DNA of 64,000 nucleotides from Saprospirales bacterium (lineage in GTDB: Bacteria > Bacteroidota > Bacteroidia > Chitinophagales > Saprospiraceae): assembly GCA_016703765.1 (NCBI GenBank), contig JADJBL010000030.1, positions 1 through 64,000 of the forward strand, given 5' to 3'. Below are positions 11,218 through 18,622 of the stretch, in pieces; within the stretch, counting starts at the first letter, position 1, and each line of letters begins with the position of its first letter. The position numbers were made by a program, and so were the translations under genes. The notes beneath the pieces are model-generated. The model worked only from the letters and a program-made list of their open reading frames with translations, was not told where the DNA came from and searched no databases.

Positions 11218-11964
11218 TCACTCCAATCCTTCCAAGAGCACCATTGCTCTGGTTCGATATGGATGCGAAAAAGATGCCTCTATTTCTTTCAATCTGGAAA
11301 CTGCTTGCGCAGAATTGCGTGGCAGCCAGGTCAGGGCATAGAGCCATTCGGCATCTTCCCGGTAAAAAGTGGAGGTGTCCTCCAGTATTGACTGAAGAAT
11401 TTTCCTTGCCTCTTCAGGTTTGTGGTCGCGCATCAGGCTGATGGCCCGGTTGAGCAGGCGCTCGGTCTCCCGGTCCTCCGCTGCATCGCCCATGGCCGTG
11501 TAGTGGATGGAGTCCTGGGCTTCGAGGGTTTTTGCATAGGCCAAAAGCGCTTTTGATGGGGCTTTTTCGCGCAGAGCAGGTGTTGGCGCTTTTTTCAACA
11601 TCGTATCGGACGCACCAGGTGTCTCCACAGCCACAGGGGCCTGGGGCGGCGGCAATGGAATTTCCTCCAGCGGAGACGGCTCTTTTATTTTAAAGAAAAG
11701 GACTACTCCAACCAACACGACACAGGCTACAATGCCTGAAACCAACCACCAAAGCAGAGATATCCCTTTTGTGCCCAACATTATGTTTTGTTGGACCAAC
11801 TGCCTACGGCGCATTCCTTCCAGACGCCGAAGGAGTTCGCGCTGGCGTCCGATCTCCGTCTTGAGCTCCGGATCCGCCTGCATGGCGCGTTCAAAGGCAG
11901 CCTTTTCTTCTGTAGAAAGTGCGTCGTTAATATAATCCTCTATCTTTTCGTAATAGTCCGTCAT
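11218..11964 (-). CDS. single-pass membrane protein, anti-sigma-factor-like
   Basis: This 248-residue protein has a cytosolic N-terminus (MTDYYEKIEDYINDALSTEE..., with AFERAMQADPELKTEIGRQR) of the form typical of Bacteroidota anti-sigma and zinc-finger-less FecR-like proteins. One transmembrane helix lies at ~72-92 (WWLVSGIVACVVLVGVVLFF), then a proline-rich linker and a helical C-terminal region with TPR-like character (RDHKPEEARKILQSILED). It lies 16 bases after the sigma factor gene and 10 before the caspase gene. Position and topology suggest it holds the sigma factor at the membrane. No anti-sigma zinc motif is present, so the role is inferred from context and N-terminal similarity only. 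Confidence 0.6.
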   Translation of the reverse strand: MTDYYEKIEDYINDALSTEEKAAFERAMQADPELKTEIGRQRELLRRLEGMRRRQLVQQNIMLGTKGISLLWWLVSGIVACVVLVGVVLFFKIKEPSPLEEIPLPPPQAPVAVETPGASDTMLKKAPTPALREKAPSKALLAYAKTLEAQDSIHYTAMGDAAEDRETERLLNRAISLMRDHKPEEARKILQSILEDTSTFYREDAEWLYALTWLPRNSAQAVSRLKEIEASFSHPYRTRAMVLLEGLE

Positions 11965-11980
11965 GTCGGGTAAGAAGAAA

Positions 11981-12601
11981 TTAAAAATTCGAATTAACCC
12001 GATGCGCCAGGTCCGTCAACTTTCTCATGCAACGGGAGCGCTGCATTTTGAGTGCATGCAATGATGGGTTGGCGGCCAGATTCCGTTCCATAATTTCCTT
12101 GTCTTTCCATCCATCAAGGTAGCTTAGCCTGATCAGCATCCGGCAGTTTTCATCCAGTTGATCCAATAAATGTTCTATAAACTCCTTGTCTGCCCAGGTA
12201 CCTGCCACTGCATCTTCCCCCCAGTCAGCAGCTGGATCCAAAGTCTCTGTCTGACGCTTTTTGTAGGCCCTGGAAATCGAGCGTACCCTATTCTTGGCAA
12301 TCTCAATGGCATAAGAAGCCGGATCGTTCCCAATAAAGATATAACGACCATCGCGAATATGCTGAATCATCATTGAGATACAATCGCCAAGTAACTCTTC
12401 TACCTCTTCTTCCGGAAGCCGGTACTGCTTTCCTATTCGAATAACGGAACCCGAAATACGAAGAGACAGGTATTGAATGGCATCTGCTTTTTCCTTTTCC
12501 AAGCCTTCATATAATGCCCGGGCATCGGGATAGATCGCCCTGAGCCTCTTTGTTTCCCCGGATTGAAAAAAATCAAATAGTTTGAGAGGCATAGGGTTCA
12601 T
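11981..12601 (-). CDS. sigma-70 family (ECF-like) RNA polymerase sigma factor
   Basis: The product is 206 residues. The region-2-like stretch includes LPEEEVEELLGDCISMMIQH and DPASYAIEIAKNRVRSISRAYKKR. The region-4-like helix-turn-helix includes LDENCRMLIRLSYLDGWKDKEI and SLHALKMQRSRCMRKL. This layout is typical of divergent Bacteroidota sigma-70 factors found next to large TPR, CHAT and caspase genes. It is the first gene of the unit that continues with the membrane protein, the caspase-like protein and TPR-CHAT, so it probably drives its own operon. The reading frame is intact, unlike the two protease genes downstream. The upstream spacer 12602-12736 shows no gene. Confidence 0.8.
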   Translation of the reverse strand: MNPMPLKLFDFFQSGETKRLRAIYPDARALYEGLEKEKADAIQYLSLRISGSVIRIGKQYRLPEEEVEELLGDCISMMIQHIRDGRYIFIGNDPASYAIEIAKNRVRSISRAYKKRQTETLDPAADWGEDAVAGTWADKEFIEHLLDQLDENCRMLIRLSYLDGWKDKEIMERNLAANPSLHALKMQRSRCMRKLTDLAHRVNSNF

Positions 12602-12736
12602 GGCGTAAACAGCTGAATAAAAGCGTACGGTCCATTGATTTCACCATCACAAAATACCGCCATGTTGCTATAATTGATGCGCTAAAAAGGTAAAAAGTAA
12701 CCTGCCCTGTCTCTTTATTTTCACTTTTTTCAACTT

Positions 12737-13819
12737 TCACTCCTCCACCTTCCACACCGCCCCAAACTGCTCCACCAGAATATTGTCGTATTCGTCGGCT
12801 TTTTGGAAGAGCCTTTCGAAGAGCTTGAGGCCCGTTTCCACGTTGAAATAGCGGTCGAAGATGAGCAGGGAGAGGATGATGTCCTGTCCGCGGACGCTGA
12901 GCGTGAGGCCCGCGAGGTCGTAGTTTTGGCGGAGCAGGTATTCGTACAGGGCCTGGATATTTTCCTTGGGGAGCAGACAGAGGAAGGCGTCGCCGGTGAT
13001 GAGGCCCGATTGCTCGTGGTAGGTGACCTGGATCTTGGCGCTGCCGTGAGGGATTTCCCAAGAGGCCGGGCCGCGGCGGGAAAGGCCGATATCATTGCCC
13101 AGTTTTCCGAGCAGGTCTTCGATGGTACGCGTCATGCCGACCGGCTCGTAGGGCTCGGCCTTGTTGGGCGTTTCGAGATTGGCGCCGCAATAGGGGCAGT
13201 ATTCCCCCGCCAACTGGCTCTCCGCCACCACGTTTCCGCAGGAGTAGCAGCGCACGGCGATTTCGCCCGATTTTTCCTTGTATTCCCGGATGGACTCGGC
13301 CAGGTAATGGGCCGGGAGAGAGAAGCCGATATTGTCGCCGTCGCGCACCACGAAGGTATTGACCCCGATCACATCGCCCTGCATATTGACCAGCGGACCG
13401 CCGCTGTTGCCGGGATTGAGGGCTGCATCGTGCTGGAGGTAGGTGATGTCCCCCATCTTGTGCATGGTATTGGAAATGATGCCCTGGGTAGCCGAAAACT
13501 TGAAGCCGAAGGGATGACCGATGGCAATGACGGGATCGCCCTGCTGCGTGCCCCCGTTTTCGGCCAACTTGACCTCCGGGATCTCGTAGGTGTCGGGCAC
13601 TTCGAGAAATGCCAGATCGTGCTTGGGGTCGGCAAAAATGACGCGCACCAGCTTTTTGGGCAGGTTATGCCCGTTGACCACCACTTCCTGGTTGCCGCGG
13701 ATCACATGCTCGTTGGTGATGATCAGGTTGGGGCCTTTCAGGTAAAAGCCCGTGCCGGTGCTGTATGGGGTCGCGAACTGGATGACGACGTCGCGAAAGC
13801 GGTCGATGACTTCTTTCAT
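12737..13819 (-). CDS. cytosolic trypsin-like (S1C/HtrA-type) protease with zinc ribbon and C-terminal secretion-chaperone-like domain
   Basis: Counting from ATG 13819, the catalytic triad is His38 (TNEHVI), Asp68 (KHDLAF) and Ser139 (NPGNSGGP), in the order and spacing of HtrA/DegP-type S1C proteases. A zinc ribbon with C191-x2-C194 and C208-x2-C211 follows (CYSCGN, CPYCGA). The last ~130 residues (SWEIPHGSAKIQVTYHEQ, ILSLLIFDRYFNVETG, LFERLFQKADEYDNIL) look like a YbjN/type III chaperone-like alpha-beta domain. There is no signal peptide and no PDZ domain, so it is not a classical periplasmic DegP. A TTG two codons upstream (13825) is an alternative start. The reading frame is intact. The substrate is unknown. 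The gene is separated from paaC by two hairpins. Confidence 0.8.
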   Translation of the reverse strand: MKEVIDRFRDVVIQFATPYSTGTGFYLKGPNLIITNEHVIRGNQEVVVNGHNLPKKLVRVIFADPKHDLAFLEVPDTYEIPEVKLAENGGTQQGDPVIAIGHPFGFKFSATQGIISNTMHKMGDITYLQHDAALNPGNSGGPLVNMQGDVIGVNTFVVRDGDNIGFSLPAHYLAESIREYKEKSGEIAVRCYSCGNVVAESQLAGEYCPYCGANLETPNKAEPYEPVGMTRTIEDLLGKLGNDIGLSRRGPASWEIPHGSAKIQVTYHEQSGLITGDAFLCLLPKENIQALYEYLLRQNYDLAGLTLSVRGQDIILSLLIFDRYFNVETGLKLFERLFQKADEYDNILVEQFGAVWKVEE

Positions 13820-13860
13820 TCTCAAAAATAGGAAATAGTCCTATTTTTGTTCAAAATCAT

Positions 13861-13903
13861 TTATAAACCTTGTCGCGGCCTGCGGCCGCGACAAGGTTTA
13901 TAA
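13861..13903. terminator. 20-bp perfect hairpin between paaC and the protease gene
   Basis: Bases 13861-13880 (TTATAAACCTTGTCGCGGCC) are the exact reverse complement of 13884-13903 with a TGC loop. It lies downstream of paaC on the minus strand and is symmetric, so it could terminate on either strand. A second hairpin follows immediately on the plus strand. Confidence 0.6.
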
Positions 13904-13936
13904 AACAGGAGGGGCCCGGCCCCGCTCCCTGTTTTA
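13902..13936. terminator. GC-rich hairpin downstream of paaC
   Basis: TAAAACAGG (left) and CCTGTTTTA (right) flank a GC-rich inner inverted segment (GGGGCC / GGCCCC). On the minus strand the stem follows the paaC stop at 13971 and is close to an A/T run, which fits an intrinsic terminator for the paa genes. Confidence 0.5.
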
Positions 13937-13970
13937 TATTTTTTTAATGCTGAAGCGATTACATCGCTTC

Positions 13971-14729
13971 TCACCACTTCAAGCCCGGCAACTGCCGCTG
14001 CAGGGATTGCATTTCGGCCAGGATGAAACCCATATACTCCGTATGGCGGCCCAGTTTGCCACCCGATTGCATGAAGGTTGTACCTGGTTTTTTCAAGGTT
14101 GCCTCCCCGATGATTTCATCCACTTTTTCATCGTACAGGGGCTTGATGGCGGCGAGGTCGGGCGCGATTCCAAGCGTGGCGAGGAACTCCTCCAGCGGCG
14201 TCATTTGGGTAAGCTCGCCGCTGAACATCCAGAGATTGTCGAGCGCCGTCTGCATTTTCTGGCGGCTCAGTTCCGTGCCGTCGCCGAGGCGGATCATCCA
14301 TTCCGAGCTGTAGCGCAGGTGGTAGGTGATCTCCTTGAGGGATTTGCGGGCGATCGCGGCGATCCCCTCCTCCGGACTGTGGGCGAGGTTTTCGTGCAGG
14401 TAATAGTTGAATACGTCGTACAAAAACTGCCGCACGATCGTATGGGCCCAGTCGGTGTTGGGTTGCTCCAGGAGCAGCACATTCCGGTATTCGGGTTCCG
14501 TGCGCATATAGGCCAGGTCGTCTTCCGTGCGGCCCTTTCCCTCCAATTCGGCGGCAAACTGATACCAGGAGCGCGTTTGCCCCACATGGTCGAGGGCGAT
14601 GTTGGTGATGGCGATATCCTGCTCCAGCACGGGCCCGTGGCCGCACCATTCGGAGAGCCGCTGGCCGGTGACCAGGGCGTGGTCGCCCATCTGAAGGGCG
14701 TATTTTACAATGGCGTCTTTCCGGTCCAA
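13971..14729 (-). CDS. paaC: 1,2-phenylacetyl-CoA epoxidase structural subunit PaaC
   Basis: This 252-residue protein matches the PaaC subunit of the ring-epoxidising multicomponent monooxygenase of phenylacetate catabolism: DHALVTGQRLSEWCGHGP, EQDIAITNIALDHVGQTRSW, DWAHTIVRQFLYD, LKEITYHLRYSSEWMIRLGD, and a C-terminal HTEYMGFILAEMQ. PaaC is the non-catalytic, ferritin-like partner of PaaA. The gene is 26 bases downstream of paaB. It is the last paa gene here: a paaD gene, which commonly follows paaC, is not present before the terminator hairpins. Confidence 0.93.
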   Translation of the reverse strand: MDRKDAIVKYALQMGDHALVTGQRLSEWCGHGPVLEQDIAITNIALDHVGQTRSWYQFAAELEGKGRTEDDLAYMRTEPEYRNVLLLEQPNTDWAHTIVRQFLYDVFNYYLHENLAHSPEEGIAAIARKSLKEITYHLRYSSEWMIRLGDGTELSRQKMQTALDNLWMFSGELTQMTPLEEFLATLGIAPDLAAIKPLYDEKVDEIIGEATLKKPGTTFMQSGGKLGRHTEYMGFILAEMQSLQRQLPGLKW

Positions 14730-14755
14730 GGTATTGGATTTAAAGGCCTGGTAAA

Positions 14756-15040
14756 CTAAATATGCGTCACTTCATCCGGCAACTCGTAAAACGTGGGGTG
14801 CCGGTACACCTTGTCCATCGCCGGATCGAACAGGGACTCCGACTCGGCAGGGTTGGATGCGGTAATATGCCTGGATTCCACCACCCAGAGGCTCACTCCC
14901 TCATTCCTGCGGGTATAGACGTCGCGGGCGTTTTCGATAGCCATCTCCGCGTCGGCGGCGTGAAGGCTGCCCGCATGCTTGTGGCTCAATCCGTTTTTAC
15001 TGCGGATGAATACTTCCCAGAGGGGCCATTCCTTTTTCAT
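14756..15040 (-). CDS. paaB: 1,2-phenylacetyl-CoA epoxidase subunit PaaB
   Basis: The 94-residue product has the family hallmarks WEVFIRSKNGLSHKHAGSLH, DAEMAIENARDVYTRRNEG and SLWVVESRHI. PaaB bridges PaaA-PaaC heterodimers in the epoxidase. The length matches the family. It sits between paaA and paaC on the same strand; the 101-base spacer to paaA holds an inverted repeat. Confidence 0.93.
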   Translation of the reverse strand: MKKEWPLWEVFIRSKNGLSHKHAGSLHAADAEMAIENARDVYTRRNEGVSLWVVESRHITASNPAESESLFDPAMDKVYRHPTFYELPDEVTHI

Positions 15041-15055
15041 GGTATAGTTTTATTA

Positions 15056-15132
15056 ACCGCAAAGACGCCAAGAACGCTAAGACGACACGAGGCTACTTTG
15101 CGTTTTCCTTTGCGCCTTCGCGTCTTTGCGGT
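15056..15132. repeat. intergenic inverted repeat between paaB and paaA
   Basis: ACCGCAAAGACGC (15056-15068) is the exact reverse complement of 15120-15132, with further partial pairing inside (GCCAAG.., TTTGCGCC). This word (CCGCAAAGACGC) recurs in many Bacteroidota and other genomes as an intergenic palindromic element. It could form a stem within the paa transcript. Confidence 0.55.
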
Positions 15133-15141
15133 GAAATTGGT

Positions 15142-16092
15142 TTATGCAACTCGGTTTGTGAGCGCATCCTCCTTGCGCTTGCTACGTTTCTCGGCATGGG
15201 CCATTGCTGCATCCCGCACCCAGGCGCCTTCTTCGTGGGCCTGGATTCGGTCCTGCAGGCGTTTTTTATTGCAAGGGCCGTTGCCGGCAACTACCTGCCG
15301 GAATTCCTCCCAGTCGATGGGGCCGAAGTCGTAATGTTCGCGCTCCTCATTCCATTTCAGGAGGGGGTCCGGGACTTTCAAACCGAGGAATTCTGCTTGC
15401 GGGACCGTCACATCGATAAAGTGCTGGCGCAGCTCGTCGTTCTTCTTGCGCTTGAGCTTCCAGTTCATGGATTTTTCGGTATGGGTCGATTCGCCGTCGC
15501 TGGGACCGAACATCATCAGGGCGGGCCACCACCAGCGGTTGAGGGAGTCCTGGGCCATGTCGATCTGGTCCTGTGAACCGCGGCAAAGCGTGAGCAGTAT
15601 CTCGTATCCCTGGCGCTGGTGGAAGCTCTCCTCCTTGCAGATGCGCACCATAGCGCGGGCATAGGGCCCGTAGGAGGTGCGGGTGAGCGACACCTGGTTC
15701 ATGATGGCGGCGCCGTCCACCAGCCAGCCGATGGCGCCTATATCGGCCCAGGTGAGGGCCGGATAGTTGAATATGCTGCTGTATTTGGCCTTCCCCTGGT
15801 GCAACAGTTCGATGAGGTCGTCGCGGGAGGCGCCGAGGGTCTCTGCGGCGCTGTACAGGTAGAGGCCGTGGCCTCCTTCGTCCTGCACCTTGGCCAACAG
15901 GGCCACTTTCCGGCGCAGGGACGGGGCCCGCGTGATCCAGTTGCCCTCCGGCAACATCCCCACGATCTCGGAATGGGCGTGCTGCGCGATCTGGCGGATG
16001 TTCATCTGCCGGTATTCCTCCGGCATCCAGTCGCGGGGCTCGATCTTGATCTCCTGGTCGATCTTATCCTGAAATTGTTGTTCGAGGTTCAT
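15142..16092 (-). CDS. paaA: 1,2-phenylacetyl-CoA epoxidase catalytic subunit PaaA
   Basis: This 316-residue protein is the di-iron catalytic subunit, which epoxidises the aromatic ring of phenylacetyl-CoA. The ferritin-like ligand motifs are visible: [29 protein letters not shown], and [13 protein letters not shown]. Other family marks are [20 protein letters not shown] and [13 protein letters not shown]. The length is normal. ATG 16092 follows a candidate TetR operator at 16157-16172. The C-terminus carries a lysine-rich tail ([16 protein letters not shown]). The order paaA-paaB-paaC is the standard one. Confidence 0.94.
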   Translation of the reverse strand: MNLEQQFQDKIDQEIKIEPRDWMPEEYRQMNIRQIAQHAHSEIVGMLPEGNWITRAPSLRRKVALLAKVQDEGGHGLYLYSAAETLGASRDDLIELLHQGKAKYSSIFNYPALTWADIGAIGWLVDGAAIMNQVSLTRTSYGPYARAMVRICKEESFHQRQGYEILLTLCRGSQDQIDMAQDSLNRWWWPALMMFGPSDGESTHTEKSMNWKLKRKKNDELRQHFIDVTVPQAEFLGLKVPDPLLKWNEEREHYDFGPIDWEEFRQVVAGNGPCNKKRLQDRIQAHEEGAWVRDAAMAHAEKRSKRKEDALTNRVA

Positions 16093-16156
16093 TTTTTTAG
16101 TGACTGGTGACTAGTGATTAGTGACTGGCTGCGTAAAAATAATTCTTTTTTGTAAA

Positions 16157-16172
16157 ACGAACAGTTGTTCGT
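16157..16172. promoter_or_regulatory. candidate TetR (PaaR-like) operator upstream of paaA
   Basis: ACGAACAGTTGTTCGT is a near-perfect palindrome 65 bases before the paaA start. A sister site (ACGAACGAATGTTCGG) lies just before paaE, and they share the pattern ACGAAC-N4-GTTCG. The TetR gene between them makes it the natural regulator. The assignment is by pattern and context. Confidence 0.6.
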
Positions 16173-16193
16173 ATGGTTCAAAATTCCAACTGA

Positions 16194-16784
16194 CTAACTG
16201 ACCAATTGACTGCCTATCTTCAACCCTCCCATCAATAAACTTACTACTTCCTTCTCCAGTTTTTCCGCGTCCATTGAAGAATCGGGACGTTGGCGGTAGT
16301 GGAGCCAGCGTATGGCAGTCAAAAGCGTGTATAGGATGGTCGAGGGGTCCAGGGATTGAAATTCGCCCGTCCGGATACCCTGCTGGATGATGTCCCGAAA
16401 GCGCTGCTCGTAGTCTCGACGGCGTTCGAGGAACTCGCTCAGGTAGGGTTCTTCCAGGTGTTTCCATTCATCGCTGAAAACGGTGATGGAAGTAGGGTCT
16501 TCCAGTGCGGTGCGGATGTGGAGGGAAAGAAGGGTTTCGACCTTTTTTCCCTCGCTCACTTTCATCTTTTCGACCTCCCCCATCGCCTCTGTAAAACGGT
16601 GGGCCTGGTCGCTGCAAATCTTTTGCAGAATCTCCTCCTTTTTGCGAATATGGCTATACAGGCTGGATGCCTTCAGCTGCACGCGGTCGGCCAGGTCGCG
16701 CATGGAGGCGGCGCCGTAGCCCTTTTCCTGAAAGAGTTTGGCCGCTTCTTCGAAGATCTCCTGTTTTTTGGTTTTGGTAATCAA
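16194..16784 (-). CDS. TetR/AcrR family transcriptional regulator (PaaR-like)
   Basis: The 196-residue protein has an N-terminal TetR helix-turn-helix: KQEIFEEAAKLFQEKGYGAAS, MRDLADRVQLKASSLYSHI, RKKEEILQKIC. The C-terminal ligand domain is of ordinary length (EYEQRFRDIIQQG-type helix, seen here as RRDYEQRFRDIIQQGIRTGEF). It lies between paaE and paaA on the same strand, and two matching palindromes flank it at 16157 and 17985. By analogy with PaaR proteins it probably represses the phenylacetate genes until an acyl-CoA intermediate binds. Ligand identity is inferred only from context. Confidence 0.85.
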   Translation of the reverse strand: MITKTKKQEIFEEAAKLFQEKGYGAASMRDLADRVQLKASSLYSHIRKKEEILQKICSDQAHRFTEAMGEVEKMKVSEGKKVETLLSLHIRTALEDPTSITVFSDEWKHLEEPYLSEFLERRRDYEQRFRDIIQQGIRTGEFQSLDPSTILYTLLTAIRWLHYRQRPDSSMDAEKLEKEVVSLLMGGLKIGSQLVS

Positions 16785-16799
16785 GTTATCGAGGTTTTT

Positions 16800-16895
16800 A
16801 CTGAGCTTTTTAGTTTTTAGTTTTTAGTTTTAGTAAGCCTGATCATAACCATCAAATAAGAACCTAAAAATCAAGAACTAAAAACAAAAAACTCC
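16800..16895. repeat. simple direct-plus-inverted repeat spacer between paaE and the TetR gene
   Basis: On the plus strand GTTTTTAG occurs in direct copies at the left and is answered by CTAAAAA/CTAAAAAC words at the right, so the spacer can fold into an imperfect hairpin. It has the same architecture as the GTTTAG/CTAAAC elements in the injection-system locus but a different word. Confidence 0.45.
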
Positions 16896-16896
16896 C

Positions 16897-17970
16897 TTAT
16901 TCATCATAGCTAACCTCCACCTGTTCCGAGCGAGGGTGCGACTGGCAGGTGAGCACGTATCCCGAGTCCACTTCGTCGTGTTCGAGGGCGTAGTTGACCT
17001 GCATGGACACTTCTCCTTTCATCACCCTAGCCTTGCAGGTGGCGCAAACGCCGCCCTTGCAGGCAAAGGGGAGGTCGGCCCCGGCCTTGAGAGCTCCTTC
17101 GAGGATGGTATCGCCGCTGCTGTCGAGCTCGAACTGGAAAGAATTGCCGTCGCGGATCACGGAGATCTGCGAGCGGAGGGATTGCTCCAGCGGAGGCTTG
17201 GGCGGGGTTTTCACCGCCAGGTGGCCTACCGGGGAGGTGAACAGTTCAAAATGAATGGACCGCGGGTCCACGCCCAGGGACTCCAGTTTTTCCTTGACCG
17301 AAAAGATCATTTCCTCCGGGCCGCAGAGGAAGTAGGCATCTATGTCGAGCGGGTCGATGATCAGTCGGCAAAAATCGCCGCAACGGTCTGCGTCGATGCG
17401 GCCGTAGAACAGCTCGGCGCCGGGAAATTCGCGGCTGAGGATATAGTGCACGGAAAAACGGTCGAGGTACAGGTTTTTGAGCCCTTCCAGTTGCTCGCGG
17501 AAAATGATGTGCTCCACGCTTTTATTCCCGTAGAAGAGGGTAAAACTGCTGCCGGGCTCGGTGTGGAGCACGGTCCGGAGGATGGAGAGAATGGGCGTGA
17601 TGCCGCTGCCCGCCGCAAAGGCCACGTAGTGTTTTTGCCTGGCTGGATCGAGCGGGGTCGAAAAACTGCCCGAGGGGGTCATCACGTCGAGGGTATCGCC
17701 GGCGTGTAAATGCTCCAGGGGCAAAGGTGGAAAATTTGCCGTAGGGGGGCCTTTTTGATAGCCACGCGGAGATCGCCGTCCAGGGGCTGGTGCAGATGGA
17801 GTAGGAACGCCGCACTTCTTCCCCCTCGATGGTGGCCTTGAGGTGAGGTTCTGGCCGTGGATAAACGCGTAGTCTTCGGCCAGCTCTACAGGCACTTCAA
17901 AGGAAACAGAAACGCAATCGGCGGTTTCCCGGCGGACTTCCCGGATCTTCAGGGGGTGAAATTTGGGCAT
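16897..17970 (-). CDS. paaE: phenylacetyl-CoA epoxidase reductase subunit PaaE (two compensating frameshifts)
   Basis: This is a ferredoxin-NADP reductase-type protein with a C-terminal plant-type 2Fe-2S domain. The NAD-binding start is VAFAAGSGITPILSILRT, the nucleotide tail YFLCGPEEMI, and the iron-sulfur ligands are in CKGGVCATCKARV and a later CQSHPRS. It feeds electrons from NADPH to PaaA. Residues ~45-95 read as nonsense (GKKCGVPTPSAPAPGRR) in the continuous frame, while a neighbouring frame there reads RRSYSICTSP, the expected flavin-binding RxYS motif. Two opposite indels near 17840 and 17715 therefore hide a normal FAD site. ATG 17970 is preferred over an upstream TTG at 17976. Confidence 0.9.
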   Translation of the reverse strand: MPKFHPLKIREVRRETADCVSVSFEVPVELAEDYAFIHGQNLTSRPPSRGKKCGVPTPSAPAPGRRSPRGYQKGPPTANFPPLPLEHLHAGDTLDVMTPSGSFSTPLDPARQKHYVAFAAGSGITPILSILRTVLHTEPGSSFTLFYGNKSVEHIIFREQLEGLKNLYLDRFSVHYILSREFPGAELFYGRIDADRCGDFCRLIIDPLDIDAYFLCGPEEMIFSVKEKLESLGVDPRSIHFELFTSPVGHLAVKTPPKPPLEQSLRSQISVIRDGNSFQFELDSSGDTILEGALKAGADLPFACKGGVCATCKARVMKGEVSMQVNYALEHDEVDSGYVLTCQSHPRSEQVEVSYDE

Positions 17971-17984
17971 TTGCAACCTGGTTT

Positions 17985-18000
17985 ACGAACGAATGTTCGG
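17985..18000. promoter_or_regulatory. candidate TetR (PaaR-like) operator upstream of paaE
   Basis: ACGAACGAATGTTCGG begins 15 bases upstream of the paaE ATG and matches the site before paaA (ACGAAC-N4-GTTCG shared). This close position would block transcription or translation initiation when occupied. Confidence 0.6.
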
Positions 18001-18034
18001 GTGCAAATATAGAAGAAATTTGAAAACTACAAAA

Positions 18035-18077
18035 ACAGCAAATGGGGTACGGGCATAGCCCGCACCCCATTTGCTGT
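18035..18077 (-). terminator. intrinsic terminator of rpsT
   Basis: Bases 18035-18054 pair with 18058-18077 (20 bp, one mismatch, loop ATA). Read on the minus strand the stem follows the rpsT stop at 18094 by 16 bases and is followed by a TTTTTG tract. This is a textbook rho-independent terminator. Confidence 0.85.
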
Positions 18078-18093
18078 AAAGGTGATGGTGATC

Positions 18094-18351
18094 TTAGGCG
18101 CTCAGCGTGTTCACGTGGCGCATCAGGCTGCTCTTGAGGTTGGCGGCCTTGTTGGGATGCCAGGTATTCTTCTTGGCCAGCCTGTCGATCATGCTCAGGA
18201 CTTTGGGAAGGAAGGTCGAGGCTTCCCCGGGTTCCTTCATTTCGCGCAATTTCTGGATAGCGGTACGAGCCGTTTTCTTGTAGTAACGGTTCTGCACTTT
18301 GCGCTTGGCTTCCTGACGGATTCGCTTTTCGGACGATTTATGATTTGCCAT
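18094..18351 (-). CDS. rpsT: 30S ribosomal protein S20
   Basis: The 85-residue basic protein starts MANHKSSEKRIRQEAKR and contains NRYYKKTARTAIQKLRE, KVLSMIDRLAKKNTWHPNKA and LKSSLMRHVN, all characteristic of bS20. It binds 16S rRNA during 30S assembly. It is monocistronic here, with its own terminator at 18035-18077. It is divergent from sucA. Confidence 0.95.
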   Translation of the reverse strand: MANHKSSEKRIRQEAKRKVQNRYYKKTARTAIQKLREMKEPGEASTFLPKVLSMIDRLAKKNTWHPNKAANLKSSLMRHVNTLSA

Positions 18352-18521
18352 GCTTATAAAACGTTAATCTTTTTATCTTCTTTTTACCGGGATGCAAAGG
18401 TAGGGATTCTTTGGAATTTTCCAAACACTAGAAAGTTGAAAAATTGAAAAGTTGAAAAGTCGAGCCCGGAAACCTTGTTAACCCGCTTTTGTTTATCATA
18501 GAAATCCTCCATTTTTGCCCT

Positions 18522-18606
18522 CGCCTACGCTAAAGCTTCGGCGAGCGCAGCCAAAAAACCCAAAACCCAACAACCCACTGCGTCCGCCGAAGCTTTAGCG
18601 TAGGCG
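18522..18606. repeat. 22-bp inverted repeat just upstream of sucA
   Basis: CGCCTACGCTAAAGCTTCGG (18522 onward, arm to 18543) is the exact reverse complement of 18585-18606, separated by 41 bases. The right arm ends 16 bases before the sucA ATG, so a long stem-loop could affect ribosome access or transcription. The left arm follows a spacer with short GAAAAGTTGAAAA direct repeats (18430-18460). Confidence 0.6.
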
Positions 18607-18622
18607 GAACAAACCAATAAAT

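Noticed and set aside
12803..13831. Plus-strand 342-codon frame opposite the trypsin-like protease
   Set aside because: The minus strand carries an intact catalytic triad and zinc ribbon; the plus frame is a mirror of it.
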